A DNA stretch of 40,154 bases from Candidatus Methanoperedens sp. BLZ2 (GCF_002487355.1 NZ_NTMG01000077.1:1-40154); one strand, 5' to 3'; numbered from the stretch's first letter, positions 15,504-24,681 are shown. A program made the numbers and translations. Notes: generated from the sequence alone by a model not told the origin.

Positions 15504-15528
15504 TTTTTTATTTTGTTTAATTTTTTCC
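15504..15528 (+). terminator. T-rich terminator after htpX
   Basis: Two T-runs of 7 and 6 bases, with shorter T tracts between them, follow the htpX stop at once, as usual for archaeal termination. Confidence 0.55.
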
Positions 15529-15749
15529 TGATTACCCCTTCCGAAAAGGTTAAAAGGGATGTGGTAGAATGAGGAGAAATCATTCATTCATGATGCAGTG
15601 ATTTGGAGTTCATCTCCAGACATAATTGTTTCAAATTGTTTTGAAGATTCAAAATATTAATCTGGCAATAATGCCCACAATCATTGTATAAATGTGATGA
15701 GCCGCAAGGCTGTTCCGGGTTATCCAGGACATGTATCGTGCATTATGAA

Positions 15750-16652
15750 ATGCATAATCCCCAACGATTGTTGGAAAAGGAGGACTATAGGTTGTTAAAT
15801 GAATTACAGGGTAGAAAAGGTGACTTAAAAGACAAGTCGGAAGAGTATAAGGAAAAAAGAAATGAATTCAATCTTGAAGCGAGTAAATGTGCTGCGAAAA
15901 GGAATGATTTAAACAAACGTACAAAAGAGCTTATTGAAGAGGCACAACAACTCAAAAAGTTGCGTGATGAGAATAACGAACAGGTTGCTCAATCCAAACT
16001 CAAACGCGACGAATTAAATGATCAAGCTAATAAAATTTATGCGGAAATCGATAAGATCCGCAAAGGCCTCAATCTCGGTGACGGCCCTTCACTTAAAGAA
16101 TTAAAAAAACAGATCGATGGGCTGGAATTCAGGCAGCAGACCGAGGTAATGACACCTGCAAAGGAACGGGAACTTGTTGATAGTATAACAAAACTGACCG
16201 ATGAGCTCAAGCACAAAAAACAGCAGCTTGAGGGCAATACTGAGTTAAAGACTTTACTTGAACAGGCCCAGGCTCTTCGCGATGAAGCATTGGTACATCA
16301 CAACAAAGTTAAGGAATTTGCTGATGCAGCACAGCAATATCATGATAAGATGATCGTGATATTCAAGGAAGCTGATACAATAAGAGCAGAATCTGATGCA
16401 GCACATAAGGAATTTGTGAAAGCTCAGGAAGCTGCTGACGAACAGCACAGATTGTTCATCCAGACACAGAAAGAGATCCGGGAGATCAATAAAGTGATCA
16501 TCGGATTAAAGAGAAAGACAAAAGAAGGTAAGGACGAATCCATAAGAGAACAGGCCAAGAAGGAAGCTGAAGAGGTATATGCCCAGTTCAAGCTTGGTGA
16601 GAAACTGAATACCGAGGATTTGATGTTACTGCAAAGATCGGGACTCCTGTAG
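15750..16652 (+). CDS. Coiled-coil protein of unknown function
   Basis: This protein of about 300 residues is nearly all charged heptad helix, rich in K, E, D and Q from about residue 15 to 280, with a short break at GLNLGDGPSL. It resembles the long coiled-coil proteins that archaeal genomes often mislabel as phosphoserine phosphatase; no phosphatase motif is visible. The C-terminus is compact (KLGEKLNTEDLMLLQRSGLL). A TATA-like TATAAAT at about 15687-15693 predicts a transcript start near 15715, so I prefer the ATG at 15750 over an in-frame TTG at 15684 that overlaps the TATA box. It is followed by a phosphoribosyltransferase gene 26 bp downstream. Confidence 0.78.
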   Translation: MHNPQRLLEKEDYRLLNELQGRKGDLKDKSEEYKEKRNEFNLEASKCAAKRNDLNKRTKELIEEAQQLKKLRDENNEQVAQSKLKRDELNDQANKIYAEIDKIRKGLNLGDGPSLKELKKQIDGLEFRQQTEVMTPAKERELVDSITKLTDELKHKKQQLEGNTELKTLLEQAQALRDEALVHHNKVKEFADAAQQYHDKMIVIFKEADTIRAESDAAHKEFVKAQEAADEQHRLFIQTQKEIREINKVIIGLKRKTKEGKDESIREQAKKEAEEVYAQFKLGEKLNTEDLMLLQRSGLL

Positions 16653-16678
16653 ATCCATTCTCTTTCTTTTTTATATTA

Positions 16679-17347
16679 ATGGAAAATTCTATTAAATGTA
16701 ATACTATAAGCTGGGATGAAGCTTACAGGCTTGCAAGAGCGCTTGCACAAAAAATAATTGAATCAGGATATAAGCCAGATATTGTTATAGGGGTCGCAAG
16801 GGGCGGGCTTGTTCCAGCGCGTATGGTATGCGATTTTCTTTTGCTGGATGAGCTTGTATCGATAAGGACAGAACACTGGGGGATCGCTTCAAAAAATGAG
16901 ACTGCAAGGATAAAATTCTCGCTTCCGGAAGAAGCGGACATTTCAGGGAAAAATGTACTTGTTGTGGATGATGTTGCGGATACAGGAGATAGTTTTTCAG
17001 TAATACTGGATTACCTGGAACAAAAGAATCCCACGGGAATCAGGACAGCGGTTCTCCATTATAAAACCTGTTCAACTGTGGTTCCGGATTATTGGGGCGA
17101 GAAACATGAGGAATGGAACTGGATAATATATCCATGGGCTTTTTATGAAGACCTGGCTGGATTTGTGCAAAAATTACTGGATAAGCCGGTTACCAATGAA
17201 GAGATTAAAAAAGGTCTTTTGAAAAATTATAATATTACAATTTCAAGAAAAGACCTTCTTGAAATGCTGAATGATTTTCACAAACTGAGAAATATCAAAA
17301 AAAGTGGAAAAAACAAAAAGGTATTATGGGAAAAAGTAGAATCTTGA
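16679..17347 (+). CDS. Purine-type phosphoribosyltransferase
   Basis: This 222-residue protein has a type I phosphoribosyltransferase core in residues 1-150. IVIGVARGGLVPARM provides the first loop and KNVLVVDDVADTGDS is the PRPP-binding motif. The aromatic-rich segment PDYWGEKHEEWNWIIYPW recalls archaeal xanthine/guanine-type enzymes of purine salvage. The C-terminal 70 residues are helical and basic, outside the standard core, and could be a dimerisation or nucleic-acid contact. It starts 26 bp after the coiled-coil gene and ends 12 bp before acylphosphatase. The precise base specificity is inferred only. Confidence 0.87.
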   Translation: MENSIKCNTISWDEAYRLARALAQKIIESGYKPDIVIGVARGGLVPARMVCDFLLLDELVSIRTEHWGIASKNETARIKFSLPEEADISGKNVLVVDDVADTGDSFSVILDYLEQKNPTGIRTAVLHYKTCSTVVPDYWGEKHEEWNWIIYPWAFYEDLAGFVQKLLDKPVTNEEIKKGLLKNYNITISRKDLLEMLNDFHKLRNIKKSGKNKKVLWEKVES

Positions 17348-17359
17348 AAGGGTAGAATA

Positions 17360-17635
17360 ATGAATATCAGAGTTCATGTTTTTATTTCGGGGAAGGTGCA
17401 AGGTGTGTTCTTCAGGTCAAGCACTAAGGATATGGCGAAGAATTTAGATCTTTTCGGCTGGGTCAGGAACCTTGCTGACGGGCGGGTGGAAGCTGTTTTT
17501 GAAGGTAAAAAGGACACAATTGAAAAAATGCTGGAGTGGTGCAGGGTAGGCCCTGAATATGCAAGAGTGACAGGCATAGAAGTTATCTGGGAAGAATTCA
17601 AGGGAGATTTCAAAGAGTTTTTGCTGCGTCGGTAA
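17360..17635 (+). CDS. acyP: Acylphosphatase
   Basis: This 91-residue protein is a complete small acylphosphatase. The active-site signature GKVQGVFFRSSTKDMA contains the phosphate-binding loop and catalytic arginine, and GWVRNLADGRVEAVFEG contains the catalytic asparagine. It hydrolyses acyl phosphates such as acetyl or carbamoyl phosphate in the cytoplasm. It follows the phosphoribosyltransferase gene by 12 bp with GGGTAG as a weak ribosome site, and its stop codon abuts the TATA box of the RNase P RNA gene. Confidence 0.95.
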   Translation: MNIRVHVFISGKVQGVFFRSSTKDMAKNLDLFGWVRNLADGRVEAVFEGKKDTIEKMLEWCRVGPEYARVTGIEVIWEEFKGDFKEFLLRR

Positions 17636-17642
17636 TTATAAA
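17636..17642 (+). promoter_or_regulatory. TATA box of the RNase P RNA gene
   Basis: TTATAAA begins one base after the acylphosphatase stop codon and lies about 20-26 bp before the 5' end of the RNase P RNA, the expected distance. Confidence 0.6.
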
Positions 17643-17661
17643 CCATACCTCGCCAATTATA

Positions 17662-17992
17662 GAGTGAGAGAGGAAGAGCGGCCGCCGGCAGCTAGTCTGC
17701 TGAGGAAAGTCCCCTCACCATCTGGACCGCGGACATGCGCAAGCATGTAGGGTGAGAATCCTGGCTCTGGAACAGAAACGATACCGCAGCGCTTCTAATG
17801 CGATGATTCCGAAAGGATGATGGTCTTTGTGTATGCGGATGGAACGGCGAATCCACGCGGGTGCAAGCCGAAATAGGGCATTAAAGGGCAGTCCAGACCT
17901 GTCCGAGTACGGCGCATAGCTGAATGCCGCAAAAGCGCTACAGGGGCACTCGTCCCTTGCGCTGAACATAAAGGGGCTTACTCTCCTCACTC
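17662..17992 (+). ncRNA. rnpB: RNase P RNA (archaeal type)
   Basis: This RNA is the catalytic subunit of RNase P, which matures tRNA 5' ends. Conserved regions are present in order: GAGGAAAGTCC (CR-I, 17702-17712), AGGGTGAGAATCC and ACAGAAAC (CR-II/III region, about 17748-17779), GCAAGCCGAAATAGGG (CR-IV, about 17862-17877) and GAACATAAAGGGGCTTA (CR-V, about 17963-17980). The ends GAGTGAGAGAG and CTCTCCTCACTC pair to form helix P1, which sets the borders. Length of about 331 nt is normal. The last 82 nt are repeated at 18788-18867 beyond a toxin gene pair. Confidence 0.95.
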
Positions 17993-18044
17993 AAATTTTA
18001 ACTCATCAAATAATATTTAAAACATAAAGATAATTGATGGGTAT

Positions 18045-18449
18045 ATGGTTCTAAATAATCTGGATGAAATATTAGACCGATGGGTGCGGCAAGCTGACCA
18101 CGACCTTGAAAATGCCAGAAAGAACCTTGACATTGAGGCTTATGATGTATGTTTGATTTTATGTGAACAAGCGGCTGAAAAGATATTAAAAGCATTATAT
18201 ATTAAAGAGAGAAGAGAGGAACCGCCAAGAACACACTCTCTTAGAAAGTTGATTGAACTAACAGATATGCCAGATGAAGTTTTAAAACTTGTAGCTGAGC
18301 TTGATTCGTATTATCTGGTTCTCAGATATCCTGATGTGGGCGATATTGTACCTTATGAAAATGTTGATCATGAAGATGCAGAAGATGGAATCAATAAGGC
18401 AGAACAAATTATTGAATTAGCAAAAAATCGTCTTCAACGGGAGGATTAG
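18045..18449 (+). CDS. HEPN-domain protein of a HEPN/MNT pair
   Basis: This 134-residue all-helical protein is a HEPN domain of the COG2250 kind. It starts WVRQADHDLENARKNLDIEA and continues CEQAAEKILKALYI, then PRTHSLRKLIELT and the typical LRYPD near the C-terminus. In characterised pairs the HEPN protein is an RNase toxin neutralised by the MNT partner. The HepT-type R-x4-H-x-Y motif is not seen here (only a loose R-x6-H over EEPPRTH), so RNase activity is uncertain. It starts 52 bp after the RNase P RNA with its own TATA-like AATATTTAAAA (about 18012-18022) and ends exactly where the MNT ATG begins. Confidence 0.88.
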   Translation: MVLNNLDEILDRWVRQADHDLENARKNLDIEAYDVCLILCEQAAEKILKALYIKERREEPPRTHSLRKLIELTDMPDEVLKLVAELDSYYLVLRYPDVGDIVPYENVDHEDAEDGINKAEQIIELAKNRLQRED

Positions 18450-18785
18450 ATGGCATTTGATAAAAAAGTGAACTATTTCTTAAATAAATATCTCTCCAAA
18501 ATTAAATCCATGTATGCACCTGATGAGATGTGGCTCTGGGGATCAAGAGCGCATGGAAGCCCTGGTGAATATAGTGATATTGACTTGATCGTTGTGTCAA
18601 ATAAATTCTCTGATATAAAGTTCACAAAAAGAATGTACAAGTTCATCGAGTCCATAGGTTTGTTGACTGACAGGAGCACAGAAGTTGTGGATGTCTTATG
18701 TTATACTCCTGATGAGTTTGCAAGAAAAAAGGACCAAATAAGCATTGTTAGTGAAGCTCTTAAAACAGGAATAAGGATCATCTAA
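18450..18785 (+). CDS. MNT-family minimal nucleotidyltransferase (antitoxin-type)
   Basis: This 111-residue protein is a minimal nucleotidyltransferase of the DNA polymerase beta fold. The motif WGSRAHGSPGEYSDIDLIVV holds the GS loop and the DxD metal pair. In the Shewanella HepT/MntA system the MNT enzyme transfers AMP units to the HEPN toxin and silences it; the same role is inferred here. The ATG directly follows the HEPN stop codon. Its own stop codon is 2 bp before the duplicated RNase P RNA 3' end, so the pair fits exactly between the two copies. Confidence 0.9.
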   Translation: MAFDKKVNYFLNKYLSKIKSMYAPDEMWLWGSRAHGSPGEYSDIDLIVVSNKFSDIKFTKRMYKFIESIGLLTDRSTEVVDVLCYTPDEFARKKDQISIVSEALKTGIRII

Positions 18786-18787
18786 GA

Positions 18788-18867
18788 GGCGCATAGCTGA
18801 ATGCCGCAAAAGTGCTACAGGGGTACTCGCCCTTGCGCTGAACATAAGGGGCTTACTCTCCTCACTC
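18788..18867 (+). repeat. Duplicated 3' end of the RNase P RNA gene
   Basis: These 80 bases repeat positions 17911-17992, the last quarter of the RNase P RNA, including CR-V and the 3' strand of helix P1. There are two C-to-T changes and two single-base deletions. Without the rest of the gene this copy cannot make a full RNase P RNA. Together with the original it forms a direct repeat bracketing the HEPN/MNT genes, as attachment sites do after an element has entered the 3' end of an RNA gene. Confidence 0.93.
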
Positions 18868-18906
18868 ATCTAAAATCGTATCCTGTCCAAAAGTAGGCGC
18901 CCATCA

Positions 18907-18917
18907 AAGTATTTATA
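18907..18917 (+). promoter_or_regulatory. TATA box upstream of the TIR-STAND gene
   Basis: TATTTATATGA lies about 100 bp before the start of the TIR gene and resembles an archaeal TATA box. The remainder of 18868-19013 shows no gene. Confidence 0.4.
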
Positions 18918-19013
18918 TGATGGCATAAACAACAATTGCGGTATCAAAGAACATGAATTCGTTCATAATCAGCATGTAGATGGTCATTGTGTATTTAAAA
19001 ATGGAGGTTGCAG

Positions 19014-21808
19014 GTGGAAAATAATGTGGTGACAAAACCTACAGTATTCATCAGCTACAGCCACAAGGACGAAGCATGGAAAGACCGTATTGTGATCCAT
19101 CTTGGAGCGCTGGCACAGGAAGGCATTCTTGACACATGGGATGACCGCCACATCTGCGCAGGCGCAGACTGGAAAAAGGAGATTGAAGATGCCTTGAAAA
19201 AAGCCAGTGCGGCTGTGCTTCTGGTTTCGGCAGATTTTCTCAACTCAAAATTCATATTGGACGAAGAAGTGCCAAAGTTACTTGAGCGGAGGGAAAAAGA
19301 AGGACTCAGGATTTTTCCAGTAGTCATAAGACCATGTGCCTGGAAACGGATCAAATGGCTATCCCGAATGAATCTTCATCCCAGAGATGGAAAACCGCTC
19401 ATTGGAGGAACTGAGTTTCAGATCGAAACCGACCTGGCAGCGATCGCCGAGGAGATTGCAAATATCGTTGGACATGCAGCAGAAATATCCAAAGAAGGCA
19501 GATATCTGCCATTACCTCCTGAGAAAATCTCTCTCGCCAAACTCCCTTCCACAAATCCCGAACTATTCGGTCGTGAAAAAGAACTGAAGCTCCTTGATGA
19601 TGCCTGGAAAAACCCAAAAACGAACATCATCTGTTTCGTAGCATGGGGAGGCGTGGGTAAGACCGCACTCGTAAACTCATGGCTTGGCAGGATGAGGGCA
19701 GACAATTTCCGCGGCGCAGAGCGCGTGTTCGGCTGGTCGTTCTACAGCCAGGGTGCATCGGAAGGAAAACAGGCATCTGCTGATCTGTTCATCGCGTCTG
19801 CCTTGCGGTGGTTCGGTGACCCTGACCCCACGAAAGGTTCACCGTGGGATAAGGGTGTGCGCCTTGCTGAATTCATAAGGAAACAGCACACTCTGCTCAT
19901 CCTTGACGGGCTTGAGCCTCTGCAAAATCCGCCGGGTGAGGGGCAGGGACAAATTAAGGATCCTGCTCTTAAAACGCTGCTGCGTGAGCTTGCCAATCAC
20001 AATCCCGGACTTTGCGTCATAACCACACGCATGGAAGTGGATGATATCAAAGAATTTATTAGGACTTCAGTGCAAAACATTCCGCTTGAACATCTCTCAG
20101 ATGAAGCTGGCGCCGAGCTTCTTTTGCATCTTGGCGCAAAAGGCAAAGAGGATGAACTCAAACAGGCTGTCTGTGAATATGAGGGTCACGCACTGGCACT
20201 GATGCTGCTTGGAAGCTACCTTAAAGTTGTTTATGATGGCGATATTTCACAGCGCGATAAGATCAGTAAGCTTATGAACGAGCCCAGACAGGGAAAACAT
20301 GCCATGAGAGTGATGGCGTCTTATGAAAAATGGTTTGAAGGCAAACCTGAACTTGATATCCTGCGCATCATAGGGCTTTTTGATAGACCTGCTGAGGGCG
20401 GCGCAATCGGTGCGCTAAGGGCAGAGCTACCTATTAATGGACTGACATCAAAGCTTGAAGGATTATCGAAAGATAACTGGCGTTTTGCTTTGAATAACCT
20501 GAGAGAAGTAAAACTCATAGCGAAGGAAGACCAGCACAGACTTGATGCTCTTGATTGCCATCCCCTGATACGTGAATATTTTGGCGAGAGGCTTAAAACC
20601 AGCAATCCGGCTGCATGGAAAGAGGCGCACAGCAGGTTGTATGAGTATTACAAATCCCATGCAAAGGAATATCCTGATACCATTGAGGAGATGACACCTC
20701 TTTATTTGACGGTAGCGCACGGCTGCCAAGCAGATAGACAGCAAGAAGCTGCTCAAATATTTTATGGTAGGATTCGAAGAAAAGCTGAAGGTTTTAGCTG
20801 GAGAAAGTTAGGAACATTTGCTGCCGATTTAGCAGCATTGTCTAATTTTTTGGATAGTTCTGGGAACATGGCAGCATCTGTGCTTACTGATGAATATAAA
20901 GCCTTTATCCTGAATGCGGCAGGCTTTTGCTTGAGATCGCTCGGTCGTTTGGGTGAGGCGGTGCAGCCAATGAAGGCAGGTTTGAAGGTTACTATCGCAC
21001 TAAACCAATGGAGTAATGCAGCTAGAATTACTGGCAATATCAGTGAAATCTACCTTGCCATGGGCGACATTAGGCAAGCTCAGAACTATGCGAAACGGAG
21101 CGTTAAGCTGGCAGACAAAAGCGGTGATGCTTTCAACGAATAAGCAAACGGACCACTTTGGCAAATATTTTGCATCAGGCAGGCAGCATATCCGAAGCTG
21201 AAGCTCTTTTCAGAAAAGCTGAGGATATGCAAAAGAAATTTCAACCTAAGTTTTTTTATCTCCACGCTCTTGCAGGCTTTATGTACTGCGACTTACTGTT
21301 GAGAATGGACAGATATCTATATGTGATAAGCTGAGCCACGCAGACATTGGAATGGGGGAAGATAAAAGGATGGTATGCACTTCACTCCATCGGCCTTGAT
21401 AATCTATCCCTTGGAAGGGCGTATCTTATTCAAGAAATTAATGATATAGAAGCCGATTTCACCCGCGCTGCCGAGTACCTGAACATAGCAGTGGATAGGC
21501 TGAGGTATGCAGGGATACAAGATTATATACCATCCAGCCTCATGTCCCGCTCTGAGCTATTCATCGCGCTTCGCGATTTCAACAAAGCCAGGCACGACCT
21601 TGATGAAGCCATGACCATTGCTGAGCGCGGTGAGATGGGCTTGCATAAGGCTGACTGCCGCCTGGGATATGCGCGGCTGTATCTGGCTATAGGTGATAAG
21701 GAGAAGGCACGGGGGGAGCTGGCGATTGCAAAGGAGATGATCGGGAAGATGGGGTATCACAGGCGGGATGGGGAAGTGAAGGAACTGGAAGAACGGCTGA
21801 AACTGTAG
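19014..21808 (+). pseudogene. Broken TIR-STAND(NB-ARC)-TPR defence gene
   Basis: The intact part (about 710 residues) has a TIR domain (VFISYSHKDEAW; SKFILDEE with the likely catalytic Glu), then an NB-ARC-like ATPase with Walker A WGGVGKTALVNSW, Walker B TLLILDGLE, sensor CVITTRME and a CHPLIREYF motif, then helical repeats. Such proteins sense phage products and activate the TIR NADase. The frame breaks near 21134, where one base appears lost (GATGCTTTC-AACGAATAA). The correct continuation (ISKRTTLANILHQAG) runs in another frame and meets a TGA at 21332-21334. The same frame then reads ATQTLEWGKIKGW through TPR repeats to the stop at 21808. GTG at 19014 is preferred because GGAGG lies 6-7 bp upstream; a TTG at 19008 directly abuts it. 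Confidence 0.88.
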
Positions 21809-21871
21809 CAAATTTAATGTGATAGCATAGAATAGACGTGCATTAACACTTTTTGTCAACATCAAAATTCA

Positions 21872-21904
21872 GGCGCTGGGGTTTGCGACCCCGACGGAAG
21901 CGCC
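21872..21904. repeat. Nested G+C-rich hairpin
   Basis: GGCGCT pairs with AGCGCC, and inside it GGGGT pairs with ACCCC around TTGCG. It lies 64 bp after the broken TIR gene and could be its terminator or a dispersed palindromic repeat. The rest of 21809-22036 shows no gene. Confidence 0.5.
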
Positions 21905-22036
21905 GCCGCTGGTGAAGATTTAGGAAATCTCAGAAGATAAATGAATATCAGAAGAAAGTTATAAGTTATTTGGAAACTATGATTTCTTGAAAATAAGTTG
22001 AAAGAAATTGATATAAAATAGAGGAAGGAAACAGTT

Positions 22037-22291
22037 TTGGAAAGTACATTTAGAGCTATTGAAACCACAGGAACGGTAGATAAGAATCATCATCTTTTCT
22101 TGGATGAGCCACTACCTTTTGCTGGTCCGGCAAAGGTTCGTGTCATCATACTGCTGGCTGAAGAAGGAGACATAAATGAGAAGGAATGGCTGTATGCAGC
22201 AGCAAAAGACCCATCCTTTGATTTTTTGAAAGAACCGGAAGAAGACATCTATTCATTGACTGATGGAAAACCATTCCATGACGAAAGATAA
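22037..22291 (+). CDS. Probable antitoxin of a PemK/MazF pair
   Basis: This 84-residue acidic protein starts at TTG, seven bases after a strong GAGGAAGGA ribosome site. Its N-terminal half (ETTGTVDKNHHLFLDEPLPF) is beta-rich and ends PAKVRVIILLAEEG, like small antitoxins that pair through an N-terminal DNA-binding fold. The C-terminal half has the acidic, flexible look of a toxin-wrapping tail (EKEWLYAAAKDPSFDFLKEP). The next gene, a MazF-like toxin, overlaps its end by 14 bp. I know this arrangement from many archaeal and cyanobacterial modules, but cannot assign a precise family. Confidence 0.72.
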   Translation: MESTFRAIETTGTVDKNHHLFLDEPLPFAGPAKVRVIILLAEEGDINEKEWLYAAAKDPSFDFLKEPEEDIYSLTDGKPFHDER

Positions 22292-22622
22292 AATAGTTCT
22301 TGTTCCTTTTCCATTCGATGATCTATCGGCTGAGAAAGTGCGACCCGCTGTATGCCTGACTGATCCAATTGGACAGCATCGCCACGTTATTCTAGCATTT
22401 ATCACAAGTAATACAGATCAGGAATTTCTCGAAACAGATGTTATGCTGGATAGTAATGACAAGAATTTCAATGTAACTGGTTTGCGTGTATCATCAGCAC
22501 TGCGATTACACCGCCTTATGACAGTTACTACTTCATTGATATGCAGAGAGTTGGGTGAATTATCACCAGAAATGAAAAAACAAGTTGTTGAGAAACTGCG
22601 AAAACTATTTGAATTGAATTGA
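22278..22622 (+). CDS. PemK/MazF-family endoribonuclease toxin
   Basis: This 114-residue protein from the ATG at 22278 has the PemK/MazF beginning, KIVLVPFPFDDLSAEKVRPAV, with the arginine-proline of the active-site loop. The C-terminal GLRVSSALRLHRLMTVTTSLI contains the conserved S-x-x-R-L strand and helix. MazF-like enzymes cut mRNA at short motifs and halt translation until the antitoxin is restored. An in-frame ATG five codons upstream (22263) is possible but lies further inside the antitoxin gene. With the HEPN/MNT pair and the TIR gene it forms a toxin/defence cluster. Confidence 0.88.
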   Translation: MTKDKIVLVPFPFDDLSAEKVRPAVCLTDPIGQHRHVILAFITSNTDQEFLETDVMLDSNDKNFNVTGLRVSSALRLHRLMTVTTSLICRELGELSPEMKKQVVEKLRKLFELN

Positions 22623-22884
22623 AATCCACTTATTCTGTGCCCCCAATATGAAGAAAAAACGTAGCGTGATATCCCAAAACACTTCGCCGGGTACATCAAT
22701 ATCAGAAGCCTCAGTCTGTCACCACAAGTGAACTGCGACCGACAGAAACATCCATCCTCCGCAACGCTGGACAAAAGCTTCCTGCGGGAATCGTGCGGTT
22801 TGATGACAAGGTTGCAAGCACTTTGCAAAGATTCATCTTAAAAAAAGATTCATTTTAATACCCATCAATCATAAATAACTCATC
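22623..22884. other. 262-bp intergenic region
   Basis: No gene or RNA is recognised. Near its right end the word AAAGATTCAT is repeated with about 9 bp between copies (about 22825-22855), followed by an A/T-rich promoter-like stretch (TTTTAATA) before the ATG at 22885. Confidence 0.4.
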
Positions 22885-24681
22885 ATGCCTTCACTCATCG
22901 ACCCCATCTATGGTCATGTGGCAATAAGCAATCTTGAGCAGCTCATCATCCATACACCCGAAATGGCGCGCCTGCGCCGCATCCAGCAGCTTGGTCTTGC
23001 CGACCTTGCATTTCCGGGCGCGAACCACACGCGTTTTGAACATAGCATCGGCACATTATTCATTGCAGACAAGATCGCCCGTTCGCTGGGGCTGGATGAG
23101 GAGGATATTGTGAAAGTGAGGCTTGCAGCACTTTTACATGATATCGGCCACTGCGCTTTTTCGCATGTGGTGGAAAGCATCCTGAAACGTAATCCCCAAT
23201 ACCAGCCAGTATTAAATGGAAAGAATTTCCTGAACCATGAGATGTTCACAAAACACATCATAGCGAATTCTTTACATATAATACCTGAAATCGGTGCATA
23301 TGCAGGTGCTTCTTTTTTCCAGGAAATCTCGAGAATTGCAACAGGGGATATTGAGGGCGTTTCAAAACCATATCTTTCCCAGATCATCTCAAACGATATA
23401 GACGCTGACAGGATCGATTTCCTGCTGCGTGATTCCTACCACACCGGTGTTTCTTTCGGGCTTGTTGATGTTGACCAGATCATCGGAAGTATGGCGCTCA
23501 ATAATGATAGGATCATTCTTGGCGGGATGCTCAGTTATGATGAGGACATGGCTCTTACTGCCGCTGAATCCATGCTGATCGCCAGGGCGCATCACTATTC
23601 TGCGATAATACATAATCCAGGCACCCAGGGGGCAAGAGTAATGATGCTCCATGCTCTTGAAAAAACACTTGCACGGTATAAAGAGTCGGGGAATGATGTA
23701 AAAGAAGCCGTATTGAAATTCTTTACAACATACAATGACAGTGATCTTTTAAATTTCATAGAAGCAAATGGGGATGAAAATTCAAGGAAATTAATAGCAA
23801 ATATCCGAAACGCCTCCATTTGCAATGCTGTGGCGCGATTCACCCATAAGAACCTGAATCCCAGGACAAGAATGGCGCTTTCCACCATTGCCAGGAATGG
23901 GATTGCCAAGAAAATGTTCGAAGACGGACTTGCAAAACGTTTTGCCGATAAATATGGTGCATCTGTTCTTGTTGACCTTGATGTCGCAAGCGGGATACCA
24001 AAAAGCACACGCATAAAGATAGGTGAGGAGGAGAGTTTCCTGTACGATGAATCCACACTTGCCAACGGTCTTGTGAGGGCTATCTCGCGCCAGATATCGC
24101 TATGTGTATTTGGAAGGGCAGGGGATAACACTGCGCTTTCTCATGCGTCCTGTGATTTCTTGCTGGGCATCGAGAATCTTTCGCCTGACCTTTTGCGTTT
24201 TATCAGGAATGAAAACTATCTCCCGATAGAAGGGATTCTTCTTATTTTTTACAGCGCCCACAGGTTGTTCAGCAGTGAGGCTGACGGTAAGATCACTATG
24301 CCAAGGCTTCGAAATATTGCAAAGATATATTATCTTGTAAGGGAGCTTGGAAAAGATGAAAAATTAAAGAATTTATTTGATTACAGGTTCCATACCCGTT
24401 ACGGCTTCTCATATAGCGATAAGCTTTTCGAGGATATCCAGCTCCTTGTAGCGATGGGAATGGTGGATGAAGACCTGCGGTATTTTGAAAAAAAGGGGCG
24501 GTGGCAGCAGCGTTATGAATATGTCCTTACAAACGATGGCCTTCTTTATGCAGAATCAATTGCCTCAGCATACCAGAACGAACTGGCCATAATTAAAAAT
24601 TATCTGGCTATTAATAAGCATTCTATTCCCAGGGATATGTTGAGTGTGGCTTCAAAACGTTACAACAGGGTCCCCGGATAA
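22885..24681 (+). CDS. HD-superfamily phosphohydrolase (SAMHD1/dGTPase-like)
   Basis: This 598-residue protein has an N-terminal HD domain of the COG1078 group. The metal ligands lie in NHTRFEHSIGTLFIA (His), LAALLHDIGHCAFSH (His-Asp) and DADRIDFLLRDSY (Asp). The opening IDPIYGHVAI and RIQQLGLADLAFPGA also match this family, which includes dNTP triphosphohydrolases; the substrate here is unknown. The C-terminal 250 residues are helical, with winged-helix-like stretches (YYLVRELGKDEKLKNLF, then MGMVDEDLRYFEKKGRW). The leader looks very short. dNTP depletion is a known defence strategy, but its position beside the defence cluster may be coincidental. Confidence 0.9.
   Translation: MPSLIDPIYGHVAISNLEQLIIHTPEMARLRRIQQLGLADLAFPGANHTRFEHSIGTLFIADKIARSLGLDEEDIVKVRLAALLHDIGHCAFSHVVESILKRNPQYQPVLNGKNFLNHEMFTKHIIANSLHIIPEIGAYAGASFFQEISRIATGDIEGVSKPYLSQIISNDIDADRIDFLLRDSYHTGVSFGLVDVDQIIGSMALNNDRIILGGMLSYDEDMALTAAESMLIARAHHYSAIIHNPGTQGARVMMLHALEKTLARYKESGNDVKEAVLKFFTTYNDSDLLNFIEANGDENSRKLIANIRNASICNAVARFTHKNLNPRTRMALSTIARNGIAKKMFEDGLAKRFADKYGASVLVDLDVASGIPKSTRIKIGEEESFLYDESTLANGLVRAISRQISLCVFGRAGDNTALSHASCDFLLGIENLSPDLLRFIRNENYLPIEGILLIFYSAHRLFSSEADGKITMPRLRNIAKIYYLVRELGKDEKLKNLFDYRFHTRYGFSYSDKLFEDIQLLVAMGMVDEDLRYFEKKGRWQQRYEYVLTNDGLLYAESIASAYQNELAIIKNYLAINKHSIPRDMLSVASKRYNRVPG

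Noticed and set aside
15684-15749. TTG start for the coiled-coil protein
   Set aside because: It overlaps the best TATA box, and the extra residues contain cysteines unlike the rest of the protein.
18788-18867. A second RNase P RNA gene
   Set aside because: Only the last 80 nt are present; the conserved 5' regions and the matching P1 strand are absent upstream.
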